NCBI GenBank assembly: GCA_044372405.1
Contig: JBILRW010000032.1
Coordinates: 1-16,600 of the forward strand
Direction of reading: 5' to 3'
Source of the DNA: CANGYM01 sp044372405
GTDB lineage: Bacteria; Pseudomonadota; Alphaproteobacteria; JAJTHO01; CANGYM01
Length of the DNA stretch: 16,600 nt
The notes beneath the pieces are model-generated. The model was not told where the DNA came from, did not search any database, and saw nothing but the letters and a program-made list of their open reading frames with translations. Every line of letters begins with the position of its first letter. The first letter of the stretch is position 1. Made by a program: the position numbers and the translations under genes. Below are positions 1-7,105 of this stretch, in pieces.

Positions 1-132
1 CGGTGTATTTGCAGCACGGGCAGATGATCCCAGAGGACCGGCTGGCCCAGCTTTTTGACGATGTTTTTGGGCTAAACATTGCCCCAAGAACGCTGGTTGC
101 CTATGGGAGTTACCCAAAAAGTCAAATTGTTT
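1..132 (+). pseudogene. IS66-like transposase fragment, truncated by the window edge and by decay
   Basis: Read from base 3, the frame gives a stretch like the central part of IS66-family transposases: YLQHGQMIPEDRLAQLF, then DDVFGLNIAPRTL. The family pattern there is Y-L-x(n)-P-x-x-R-x-x-x-L-x-x-x-F/Y-G-x-x-x-S-x-x-T-L. Similarity fades after about base 110, where the family would continue with a conserved Trp/Asn region. The frame then runs into the miniature element at 133 and stops at 156-158. With that element and one target copy removed, the frame stays open to 351, but those residues do not look like IS66. Only a relic is visible, and it sits where kdpE would be expected. The family assignment rests on pattern recognition only. 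Confidence 0.55.
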
Positions 133-253
133 CAGGGTCATTCAATGAAACCCGTTGAAATCCCAGTTTTCAGAGGCGCTGGAGATATAATTTTCAGAGC
201 CATCAAGATACCCACAAAATCTAGCGTCTTGCCGCTTTCATTGAATGACCCTG
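133..253. mobile_element. 121-bp MITE-like element with 18-bp inverted repeats and 9-bp target duplication
   Basis: The ends are perfect 18-bp inverted repeats: CAGGGTCATTCAATGAAA at 133-150 and its reverse complement at 236-253. Directly outside both ends is the 9-bp direct repeat AAATTGTTT (124-132 and 254-262), the signature of a transposed unit. The 85-bp interior has no coding capacity, so the element would need a transposase supplied from elsewhere. Its parent insertion sequence is not recognised. It lies between the IS66 relic and the end of kdpD. It could also fold into a long hairpin in transcripts running off kdpD and act as a terminator. Confidence 0.8.
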
Positions 254-313
254 AAATTGTTTATAATCCTTCTGGATCACCTAAAACGGTACTCTTCATT
301 TGCCAGGTGTCTA

Positions 314-3013
314 TCATGAATTTAAAACTTTCCTCTTACCCCCAGAGTTAAGAGGCAGCGTTATTTTAACCCGAAGACCCGGCCATTTATCGTTGCTTAA
401 CAGCTCAATGATGCCACTGTGGGCCTCGATGATACCCCGGCAAATTGATAATCCCAGGCCCATGCCGCCGTCTTGACGGTCCCCTGTTTGAAAACGGGTG
501 AACATGTCAAAGGCGTGCTCCGCAATTTCAGGAGAAAGGCCGGGTCCTGTGTCTTGAATGTCGAAAATAAATTCAGCGTCCTTTTCAAAAACAGCAAAAT
601 AGATTTTTCCGTTTTTTGGTGAATATTCAATGGCATTACCCAAAACATTGACGAATACCTGCTCCAGCAAAACAAAATCCCCATAAAGCAACGAAAGGTT
701 GGGGGGAACGTTCACAGAAAGTGTTCGTTTTTTCAGTTGTAATTCAAAACGCTTAATCGTGGCATTGACCAGGTCCTGGATATCAATCCAATCAAAGTTG
801 GGTTTCAGGGACCCTGTACCCATTTTGGTCATGCTGAGCAGGTTTTCAATGAACCGATTCAGGCGTCCGGATTCTTCCAGGATTGTCTGGGTCAGATTGA
901 TGCGTTCCTCTTTGGGTAAGTGTTCATCGTATTCCAGCAAACGGAACGCTGAACCCGTAATGCTGGCCAAGGGTGTGCGGAAATCGTGGCTGACTGAGGA
1001 GAGCAAGGCCGCGCGTAACCGTTCGCTTTCGGTATACACTTTGGTTTCCGCGACATGGGCGGTCAGGTCAATGCGCTCCAGGGCAAGGGCCGCATGATGA
1101 CAGACGGCATCCAAGAAACGCCGTTCATCCACATCAAAAATACCGGTGGCTTGACTTTTGGGAACAACACCAAGAAGACCAATCACGCGCCCTTCTTTGG
1201 TTTTAAAGGGCAGAAACAGCCACGCAGAGGCAGGCAACGTGGCGGATCCATGCCCGGCGACCTCGCCCTTAGCAAAGGCCCATTCTGCCGCCCCCACATC
1301 CACAGTCCCCAGCAAACTGTTTTGTGGCAGGGATTCTGTCGGTACGGGATTGAGCGTTTCATTTTCAGGAAGGAAAAGAGCGGTTTGAATAGTCAAGGAG
1401 ACATGAACCTGCTCCACCACCGAAACGGCCACATCGTTGGCATCCATGGCCGCGGCGAGTTTTCGGCTGAGGGCATACAGATTTTCCGTGCGCTGGGCAT
1501 AGGCCTGCACCGCCTGAACCTGGCGTTTCAGCCGGAGGGCAATGTTGCTGGCCAGGAGGCTGACAACCAGAAAAACCGCAATGGTCACAACATCGTTGCG
1601 ATTATCGACGCTCAGGCTATACAGCGGTTCGGTAAAGAAAAAATTATAGGCCAGAACCGCCGTTATTGTCGAAAGCATAGCCGGCCATAACCCGCCAAAA
1701 TACGCGGAGAGCGCGGCTACGGCGATGAACAAAAAGGATAGGTTGTGCAGCGGCAAGATGTCTTTGAAAACAAAACCCAGGCCAACGGCCATGCTGGTAA
1801 GCCCCAAGGCGATGAAGGACCAGAGAAGCGGAAAGGCCTTTTGTTGCTGGTGAGAAACATCAACAGAGGGGGCATTTTGGCGGGTTTGTAGCGGTGCCAC
1901 CAGAACCTCGGATTGTCCGCCGCCGGTAAGAAGGCGCGTTGCCACCGACGGCTGAATCAAACGACGATACCACAGCGGACGACGAGAACGCCCCACCACG
2001 ATTCGGGTGATATTACGGGCCCGTGCCAGCCGCAAAATTTCCAGGGCAATGTTGGTGCCGTAAACGGTCAGCGTTTCCCCGCCCAAAGATTCCGCCAGCT
2101 GGAAGGCCTGGCTTAAGCGTTGTTCCCGCTGCGCCTGTTTGTTATCGGGTGTTTCAACATGAACCACCAACCAACGCGCGTGACGTAACTCCGCCATCTG
2201 GGCGCATAATCGCACCAGTTGTTCGGTTCCCTCGCTGCCACTAATCAGCCCCATAATCCGGTCAAACGACGGCGTTGGGGCATCAATCCCGTGAACTTGC
2301 AGATAAGAAAGCATTTCCGCATCCACAGCCCGGGCCGCAAAACGAAACGCCAATTCCCGAAGCGCGGTCAGATTACCATCGCTGAAAAACCGATTCACCG
2401 CCCGCGCCGCCTGATCCGGCACATAGACTTTTCCTTCCGAAAGTCGTTTTTTCAGCTCGGCAGGGGGAATATCGATTAGGGCGATTTCATCCACAACCTT
2501 CAACGCCGCATCGGGAATGGTTTCCCGCACCTCAACGCCCGTAATGTCGCGAATGGTATCGTTCAGGCTTTCCAGATGCTGGATATTCAGGGTGGAATAA
2601 ACATCAATACCGCTGTCCAGAATTTCTAAGACATCCTGATAACGCTTGGGGTGACGGCTGCCCTCAATATTGGTGTGGGCCAGTTCATCCACCAGAACCA
2701 GGGCGGCGCGGCGCTGTAAAATCGCATCCAAATCCATTTCTTCAAAGGGGCGATCTTTATAGATCAGGGACTGGCGGGGAATGATTGGCAGACCGGCGAC
2801 CAGGGCCTCCGTTTCTTTACGACCATGGGTTTCCAGCATACCGATGACAACATCAACACCCTCGGCCTGGCGATCATGGGCCGCTTTTAGCATGGCATAG
2901 GTTTTGCCCACACCCGGGGAAGCCCCCAGGAATAGCCGAAGCCGACCACGTTTGGCGCGCTGAGTGGCTTCTAATAAGGATTCAGGGGTGGGGCGGAGTT
3001 GTTCATTCTGCAT
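314..3013 (-). CDS. kdpD: KdpD potassium/turgor sensor histidine kinase
   Basis: KdpD is the membrane sensor kinase that, with the regulator KdpE, switches on kdpFABC when potassium is limiting. From the chosen start the protein has 899 residues, the usual size. Order: KdpD domain with Walker A GASPGVGKT (about 30-38), a universal-stress-like domain ending near VVGRSRRP, a four-helix membrane block (about 395-500), a GAF-like region, a HisKA domain with SHDFRTP (His about 676), and an ATPase domain with NVLGNA, DTGPGL and GMGLGLS. The start at 3013 is preferred over an ATG 36 bases upstream because the protein then begins MQNEQLRPTPESLL and overlaps the upstream toxin gene by 11 bases (ATGCAGAATGA). 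No Shine-Dalgarno is visible, so translational coupling is inferred. kdpE does not follow. kdpC lies about 1.5 kb away behind two toxin-antitoxin modules. Confidence 0.96.
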   Translation of the reverse strand: MQNEQLRPTPESLLEATQRAKRGRLRLFLGASPGVGKTYAMLKAAHDRQAEGVDVVIGMLETHGRKETEALVAGLPIIPRQSLIYKDRPFEEMDLDAILQRRAALVLVDELAHTNIEGSRHPKRYQDVLEILDSGIDVYSTLNIQHLESLNDTIRDITGVEVRETIPDAALKVVDEIALIDIPPAELKKRLSEGKVYVPDQAARAVNRFFSDGNLTALRELAFRFAARAVDAEMLSYLQVHGIDAPTPSFDRIMGLISGSEGTEQLVRLCAQMAELRHARWLVVHVETPDNKQAQREQRLSQAFQLAESLGGETLTVYGTNIALEILRLARARNITRIVVGRSRRPLWYRRLIQPSVATRLLTGGGQSEVLVAPLQTRQNAPSVDVSHQQQKAFPLLWSFIALGLTSMAVGLGFVFKDILPLHNLSFLFIAVAALSAYFGGLWPAMLSTITAVLAYNFFFTEPLYSLSVDNRNDVVTIAVFLVVSLLASNIALRLKRQVQAVQAYAQRTENLYALSRKLAAAMDANDVAVSVVEQVHVSLTIQTALFLPENETLNPVPTESLPQNSLLGTVDVGAAEWAFAKGEVAGHGSATLPASAWLFLPFKTKEGRVIGLLGVVPKSQATGIFDVDERRFLDAVCHHAALALERIDLTAHVAETKVYTESERLRAALLSSVSHDFRTPLASITGSAFRLLEYDEHLPKEERINLTQTILEESGRLNRFIENLLSMTKMGTGSLKPNFDWIDIQDLVNATIKRFELQLKKRTLSVNVPPNLSLLYGDFVLLEQVFVNVLGNAIEYSPKNGKIYFAVFEKDAEFIFDIQDTGPGLSPEIAEHAFDMFTRFQTGDRQDGGMGLGLSICRGIIEAHSGIIELLSNDKWPGLRVKITLPLNSGGKRKVLNS

Positions 3014-3416
3014 GGGTGTTTGCCAGCATGACATGGTTTGCGGAACCATAGTTCAGAATTTGTGTATCCCGGGTCAGAAGGGGAATACGATGCAGGCGCG
3101 CGGTTGCCACAAGGATACGATCGGCAGGATCAGGGTGGAAGGTGCCGGGAAGACTGTTGCCTTCTATTGAAATTTCAGCACTCAGAGGTAGACAGTGAAT
3201 TTCCTCTGTCGCATTAATACTGTCAAAAAGTTCGCGCAACGGCATGGCGAGGGCAATCTTCTGTTTGCGAACCAGCATAGCGATTTCCCAGAAAGAAATA
3301 ACAGAAACATAAACGGCACTATCCAGCAACGCCCTTCCAATCAGAGCAATTTCCGCCTTTGTCAATCGCCCATCATTGGTAAAATACCAGAGGACAAAAT
3401 GGGTATCAATCAACAT
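3003..3416 (-). CDS. VapC-like PIN-domain toxin (type II, paired with a Phd-type antitoxin)
   Basis: A 137-residue PIN-domain protein, probably a VapC-type ribonuclease toxin. The acidic residues expected for the metal site are visible: Asp4 (MLIDTH), Glu44 (SFWEI), Asp99 (DPADRILVATA) and Asp117 (LTRDTQI). The sequence matches the subgroup of PIN toxins that begins LIDTHxxLW and pairs with Phd/YefM antitoxins. The start at 3416 shares one base with the antitoxin stop (TAATG), typical of coupled toxin-antitoxin translation. An in-frame ATG 21 bases upstream is less likely. Its 3' end overlaps kdpD by 11 bases, so toxin and sensor kinase are probably on one transcript. All four acidic positions are kept, so it looks intact. 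The natural RNA target cannot be told from sequence. Confidence 0.9.
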   Translation of the reverse strand: MLIDTHFVLWYFTNDGRLTKAEIALIGRALLDSAVYVSVISFWEIAMLVRKQKIALAMPLRELFDSINATEEIHCLPLSAEISIEGNSLPGTFHPDPADRILVATARLHRIPLLTRDTQILNYGSANHVMLANTHAE

Positions 3417-3685
3417 TAATCTTTGTTCGCTTCCCAATCATCTTCCATTGGTTCCAATAGGTCACCATGAATAATGATTTTACCTTCGAACATACCACAA
3501 TAATAATTGTTTGCCTTTAAACGCTCTTCCCTTGTTTGAAGATCTGATTCTGTCGTCACTTTGGCATAGGGTTTGTTGCGCTTGGTCAGCAGCAGTTCAT
3601 ACTTGCCGGCATGCACATCATTCAGCATCTCCAGGCAATGCGCCTTGAAATGACTGACAGAAACTTGTTGGGTAGGAGGGGACAT
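3416..3685 (-). CDS. Phd/YefM-family antitoxin
   Basis: An 89-residue antitoxin of the Phd/YefM fold. The N-terminal half reads QQVSVSHFKAHCLEMLNDV and then GKYELLLTKRNKPYAKV. This is the usual DNA-binding module with the 'xxTKxGKPVAxV' strand. The C-terminal part, including the EDDWEANKD tail, should bind and neutralise the PIN toxin. The ATG at 3685 is chosen because GAGG lies just upstream (TATGAGGTTTTTATG). The upstream ATG at 3706 lies inside the operator palindrome and has no ribosome binding site. The gene is coupled to the toxin by a TAATG junction. Proteins of this family bind palindromes in their own promoter, and one overlaps the -10 box here. Confidence 0.88.
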   Translation of the reverse strand: MSPPTQQVSVSHFKAHCLEMLNDVHAGKYELLLTKRNKPYAKVTTESDLQTREERLKANNYYCGMFEGKIIIHGDLLEPMEDDWEANKD

Positions 3686-3701
3686 AAAAACCTCATAAAG
3701 G

Positions 3702-3716
3702 GTCATTTGAAATGAC
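3702..3716. promoter_or_regulatory. Candidate Phd operator palindrome
   Basis: GTCATTTGAAATGAC is a 15-nt palindrome with 7-bp arms around a central base. It overlaps the end of the -10 box and the predicted start of the antitoxin-toxin transcript. Phd-family antitoxins repress their own promoters by binding such sites. Binding here is an inference. Confidence 0.6.
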
Positions 3717-3743
3717 TATACGCCAATCCCCCACAATTTTCAA
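3715..3743 (-). promoter_or_regulatory. Sigma-70-type promoter of the phd-PIN (and probably kdpD) transcript
   Basis: On the minus strand, TTGAAA (3743-3738) is separated by 17 bp from TATAGT (3720-3715), close to the sigma-70 consensus. It points into the Phd-type antitoxin. With no other promoter evident before kdpD, this may also be the main promoter for kdpD. Confidence 0.6.
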
Positions 3744-3774
3744 GGTTTTTGCGTGGTGTCGTTATTCATGGCGT

Positions 3775-3803
3775 TTGCAATGTTAATGTTTTGAGTGTAT
3801 AGT
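3775..3803 (+). promoter_or_regulatory. Sigma-70-type promoter of the AbrB-PIN module
   Basis: TTGCAA (3775-3780), a 17-bp spacer and TATAGT (3798-3803) lie 35 bp before the antitoxin start. The layout mirrors the divergent promoter at 3715-3743. The -35 boxes of the two are only 31 bp apart, so proteins bound at one could affect the other. Confidence 0.6.
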
Positions 3804-3837
3804 CAGAAAATCCAACTTTCAAGCATGTAAGAACATT

Positions 3838-4152
3838 ATGATCTCGGAAACAATGAAAATCGGTAAAAAGGGCGTTTTTGTCTTGCCGGCTTCTTTGCGC
3901 AAGCGGTTTGGGCTGAAAGATGGCTCTATGGTGGTTGCCGAAGAAAACGAGTTTGGGATTTTGCTGCGTCCTGCCATGGTGTTGCCCACAGAACTGTACA
4001 CGCCAGAGCGGGTTGCCGAATTTTTGCTTTCCAATGCCGCTGATGAAAAAGAGTATGATGCGGCACAAACAGAGGTAAAAAGCATGGGCATTGACCCTGA
4101 TTCCATAGACCATTTTAAAAAAAATCCCCCCCATGCACCGTCTGTTTCTTGA
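3838..4152 (+). CDS. AbrB/MazE-type (SpoVT-AbrB fold) antitoxin
   Basis: A 104-residue protein with an N-terminal swapped-hairpin DNA-binding domain: MKIGKKGVFVLPASLRKRFG (residues 6-25), then LKDGSMVVAEENEFGILLRP. This is the classic AbrB pattern 'xIxxxGxxxLPxxxRxxxGLxxGxxLxVxxxxxGIxLRP'. The C-terminal part (YTPERVAEFLLSNAADEKEY, about 54-73, then the segment to MGIDPDSIDH) resembles the toxin-binding tails of AbrB-type VapB antitoxins. The start may be 3838 or the internal ATG at 3853, which has GGA in front of it. Its last 20 bases overlap the PIN toxin gene. It should neutralise that toxin and repress its own promoter. Confidence 0.85.
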   Translation: MISETMKIGKKGVFVLPASLRKRFGLKDGSMVVAEENEFGILLRPAMVLPTELYTPERVAEFLLSNAADEKEYDAAQTEVKSMGIDPDSIDHFKKNPPHAPSVS

Positions 4153-4534
4153 TGCCAATGTTTTGTTTTCAGCGGGGTGTAAACCGGATTCACGTTTAAG
4201 GCTGTTGTGGGAAAAGCGGGATGTGGTGTTGTTATCCTCCCCTTATGCCCTTGAAGAAGCCACGCGCAACATAACGCGACTGCGCCCTGAACAAATGCCA
4301 GCTTTGCAAACCTTGCTCTGTTCGCTGGAGGTTGGTGAAAACAACGGCTTAGGATTACCGCCGGGAATCTCGCTGGCGGCTAAAGATGTTCCCATTTTGT
4401 CTGCGGCCATTGCCATGAGGGCAACCCATCTCCTGACCGGGGATAAACGGGATTTTGGGCACCTTCGGGATAAAGTGATAGAGGGCGTTTGCATTATGCA
4501 ACCCGCTGATTATTTAGCATTATCCAGCGCTTGA
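4133..4534 (+). CDS. PIN-domain toxin (paired with the AbrB-type antitoxin)
   Basis: A 133-residue PIN-domain protein with the acidic signature Asp7 (LFLDANVLFSA), Glu41/Glu42 (YALEEATRN), Asp85 (AAKDVPILSAA) and Asp104/Asp107 (LLTGDKRDFGHL). These residues would bind metal in a ribonuclease active site. The 'LDANVLFSA...TGDKRDF' style differs from the VapC in the neighbouring module, so the two pairs are not recent duplicates of each other. There is no ribosome binding site: the start follows a run of A and C inside the antitoxin gene, implying coupled translation. Its last 25 bases overlap the 3' end of kdpC on the other strand. The target RNA is unknown. Confidence 0.85.
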   Translation: MHRLFLDANVLFSAGCKPDSRLRLLWEKRDVVLLSSPYALEEATRNITRLRPEQMPALQTLLCSLEVGENNGLGLPPGISLAAKDVPILSAAIAMRATHLLTGDKRDFGHLRDKVIEGVCIMQPADYLALSSA

Positions 4535-5073
4535 TTGATCAGCAACACATTCACCCGCGGCTGCCCCATAAAACCCAACGTCGGTTGTTTTGTTTGCGCC
4601 GCAATCAGAGCGTTCACTTTGGCAACATCGATGCCGCGGGCCTTGGCCACCAGGGGGGCTTGATAATAGAGCGCTTCCGGCGGCAAATGGGGGTCCAGGC
4701 CACTGCCAGAGGTGGTGAGCAGTGCCTCTGGCACCGGCGTGCTGCCGCCGCGCTGTGTCCATGCTAGGGCTCGTGCCTGTTTGGCGTCGCTTAAGGCTTG
4801 GCTGACGGGACTAAGGTTGCTGGCACCACTGGAAACGGTGGCAAAGTCACCGGCCGAGGGGCGTGGCTGGAAATAGCGGGGATCCATAAATTTCTGCGCC
4901 AAGAGTGTACTGCCCTGCACGGCGCCGGTTTTGTCTTTCACCAAACTTCCCTGGGCGGCATAGGGGAAGAGGGATTGCCCAATTCCCGTGATGGCCAGGG
5001 GATAAACAACCCCTGTGATCAACCCAAGGGTGATAAAAACGACGAATAAGGGACGGAGTTCAAGGGTTTTCAT
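4510..5073 (-). CDS. kdpC: KdpC, potassium-transporting ATPase subunit C
   Basis: KdpC is the single-span subunit that stabilises the KdpFABC complex and raises ATP affinity of KdpB. The 187 residues match the family length. One N-terminal membrane helix (about 7-31, FVVFITLGLITGVVYPLAIT) is followed by a periplasmic domain with family motifs QGSTLLAQKF, PRYFQPRPSA and TTSGSGLDPHLPPEA. The ATG at 5073 has AAGGA upstream and lies 10 bases after the kdpB stop, so the longer reading from 5118 inside kdpB is rejected. The 3' end overlaps the PIN toxin gene by 25 bases in antisense. kdpD does not follow directly as it does in the usual operon. Confidence 0.95.
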   Translation of the reverse strand: MKTLELRPLFVVFITLGLITGVVYPLAITGIGQSLFPYAAQGSLVKDKTGAVQGSTLLAQKFMDPRYFQPRPSAGDFATVSSGASNLSPVSQALSDAKQARALAWTQRGGSTPVPEALLTTSGSGLDPHLPPEALYYQAPLVAKARGIDVAKVNALIAAQTKQPTLGFMGQPRVNVLLINQALDNAK

Positions 5074-5083
5074 GGGTGTATCC

Positions 5084-7084
5084 TTATACCAAACCAAGGG
5101 CATTAACGAGCATATCAATCACTTTGATCCCCACAAACGGGGCAATCAAACCACCCAGGCCGTAAATAAACAAATTTCGTGTCAGCAGCGCTTTTGCACT
5201 CATGGGGGTGTATTTGACCCCTTTTAAGGCCAGGGGGACCAAGGCCAAAACGATCAGGGCATTAAAAATAATCGCAGATAAAATGGCACTTTCCGCCGAT
5301 CCTAAGCCCATCACATTCATCGCCGACAGCTGCGAATAGGTGCCAATAAACAGAGCGGGAATAATGGCAAAATACTTGGCCACATCGTTGGCAATGGAAA
5401 AGGTGGTGAGGGCGCCGCGGCTCATGAGTAACTGTTTGCCCACCATCACCACCTCGATCAATTTGGTGGGGTTGGAATCCAGATCAATCATGTTGCTGGC
5501 TTCACGGGCGGCCTGGGTTCCTGTGTTCATGGCGATACCAACATCGGCCTGGGCCAGGGCCGGGGCATCGTTGGAGCCATCGCCGCACATGGCCACGAGC
5601 TTTCCGCCTTCTTGTTCTTTGCGGATGAATTCCAGTTTTTTTTCTGGCGTGGCTTCGGCCAAAAAGTCATCCACGCCGGCTTCGGCGGCAATGGCCGCGG
5701 CGGTCAGGGGGTTATCCCCTGTGATCATCACCGTGCGAATTCCCATGGCCCGCAAATCGGAAAACCGTTGTTTCAGGCCAGGCTTGATGATGTCTTTTAA
5801 ATGGACAACGCCCAGCAGACGAGCGTTTTCCCCGACAACCAGGGGGGTACCACCACTTTTGGCAATGGTATCGATGATCCCCTGTAATTCTTTGCTGCCG
5901 CCCCCTGCCCATGCCATGACCGCATCGGAGGCCCCTTTGCGAATAGAGCGTCCGTCAATATCCACCCCACTCATGCGGGTGCGGGCGGAAAATTCCAGAA
6001 AGCGCGAATTTTCTGGTGTTGCTGTGAAATTGAATTTCTGACGGGCCAGGGTAATAATGGATTTTCCCTCGGGCGTGTCATCGGCCAGGGAGGAGAGATA
6101 CGCGGCCTCGGCCAGTTCTTTTTCCGTGACGCCCCCCACAGGAACAAAGTTGTGTGCCATGCGGTTGCCAAAGGTAATGGTACCGGTTTTATCCAGCAGC
6201 ATCACATCCACATCCCCTGCGGCCTCTACGGCCCGGCCTGATTTGGCAACCACGTTGCATTTTAACAGTCGCTCCATCCCCGCAATGCCAATGGCGGACA
6301 AAAGACCCCCGATGGTGGTGGGAAGGAGGGTAATGAGGAGCGCAACCAAATAGGGCATGGGAATGTCGGTTTTGCTTAACGCCGCCCAGGGCACCAGGGT
6401 TAGGACAACGATGAGAAAAATAATGCTCATGCCCACCAGCAGGATATGCAGGGCCACTTCATTGGGGGTTTTTTGGCGTTTTGCCCCTTCCACCATGGCA
6501 ATCATGCGATCCAGAAACGATTCCCCCTGACGGGCCGTGATGCGGACAATAATCCAGTCTGAAACAACCCGGGTCCCCCCCGTAACGGCGGAACGATCGC
6601 CCCCACTTTCCCGTATCACCGGCGCGGATTCCCCTGTAATGGCGGATTCATCCACGGTGGCAATGCCAAGGGTAATTTCACCATCCCCGGGAATCAAATC
6701 ACCGGCCTCCACCAAAACCAGATCCCCGGTTTGCAGGCGGGCCGCTGTTGTTTGTTCGTACGCTCGGGTTTTGATATCCGTCAGCAGTTTCGCCGCCGTA
6801 TCACTGCGGGCCGAACGTAGCGAATCCGTCTGGGCTTTGCCCCGTCCCTCGGCCAGGCTTTCGGCAAAATTGGCAAACAAAACCGTCAGCCACAACCAAA
6901 CGGCCAGTTGCCAATACAGCGCACTGCCGTGCAACAGGGCTGAAACGGTGCAAAGAACCGCCGAGACCTCAACCAAAAAAATCACGGGATTTTTGATCAG
7001 CAGACCTGGTTTCAGCTTGCGCACACTGTTTTTCAGGGCTTCCCCCAGCAAGTTTTCGTTCGTTGCCTTAACATGCGTATTCAT
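5084..7084 (-). CDS. kdpB: KdpB, potassium-transporting P-type ATPase catalytic subunit
   Basis: KdpB hydrolyses ATP to drive potassium import through KdpA. The 666 residues carry the P-type ATPase signatures: TGES in the actuator domain (150-153), the phosphorylation motif DKTGTIT with Asp298, TGDNPLTAAA (455-464) and GDGSNDAPAL (501-510). Several membrane helices flank these domains. Ser153 matches the Ser162 that is phosphorylated for inhibition at high potassium in Escherichia coli (offset of nine residues). The hinge reads GDGSND rather than GDGTND, a mild change. GAGGA precedes the ATG at 7084, 21 bases after the kdpA stop. Confidence 0.97.
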   Translation of the reverse strand: MNTHVKATNENLLGEALKNSVRKLKPGLLIKNPVIFLVEVSAVLCTVSALLHGSALYWQLAVWLWLTVLFANFAESLAEGRGKAQTDSLRSARSDTAAKLLTDIKTRAYEQTTAARLQTGDLVLVEAGDLIPGDGEITLGIATVDESAITGESAPVIRESGGDRSAVTGGTRVVSDWIIVRITARQGESFLDRMIAMVEGAKRQKTPNEVALHILLVGMSIIFLIVVLTLVPWAALSKTDIPMPYLVALLITLLPTTIGGLLSAIGIAGMERLLKCNVVAKSGRAVEAAGDVDVMLLDKTGTITFGNRMAHNFVPVGGVTEKELAEAAYLSSLADDTPEGKSIITLARQKFNFTATPENSRFLEFSARTRMSGVDIDGRSIRKGASDAVMAWAGGGSKELQGIIDTIAKSGGTPLVVGENARLLGVVHLKDIIKPGLKQRFSDLRAMGIRTVMITGDNPLTAAAIAAEAGVDDFLAEATPEKKLEFIRKEQEGGKLVAMCGDGSNDAPALAQADVGIAMNTGTQAAREASNMIDLDSNPTKLIEVVMVGKQLLMSRGALTTFSIANDVAKYFAIIPALFIGTYSQLSAMNVMGLGSAESAILSAIIFNALIVLALVPLALKGVKYTPMSAKALLTRNLFIYGLGGLIAPFVGIKVIDMLVNALGLV

Positions 7085-7105
7085 GGGATGAATCCTCGCT
7101 TACTG

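Noticed and set aside
254..313. Short minus-strand frame MIDTWQMKSTVLGDPEGL after kdpD as the start of kdpE
   Set aside because: It ends after 18 codons and has none of the receiver-domain features (acidic pair, phosphorylated Asp) expected of KdpE.
1055..1690. 211-codon open frame opposite kdpD
   Set aside because: It lies fully antisense to well-conserved kdpD, has no ribosome binding site or family features, and is explained by codon bias of the gene on the other strand.
5340..6041. 233-codon open frame opposite kdpB
   Set aside because: It is antisense to the P-type ATPase core motifs; its Ser/Ala/Pro-rich composition is typical of a shadow frame. The same holds for the frames at 6537-7091 and 7748-8218.
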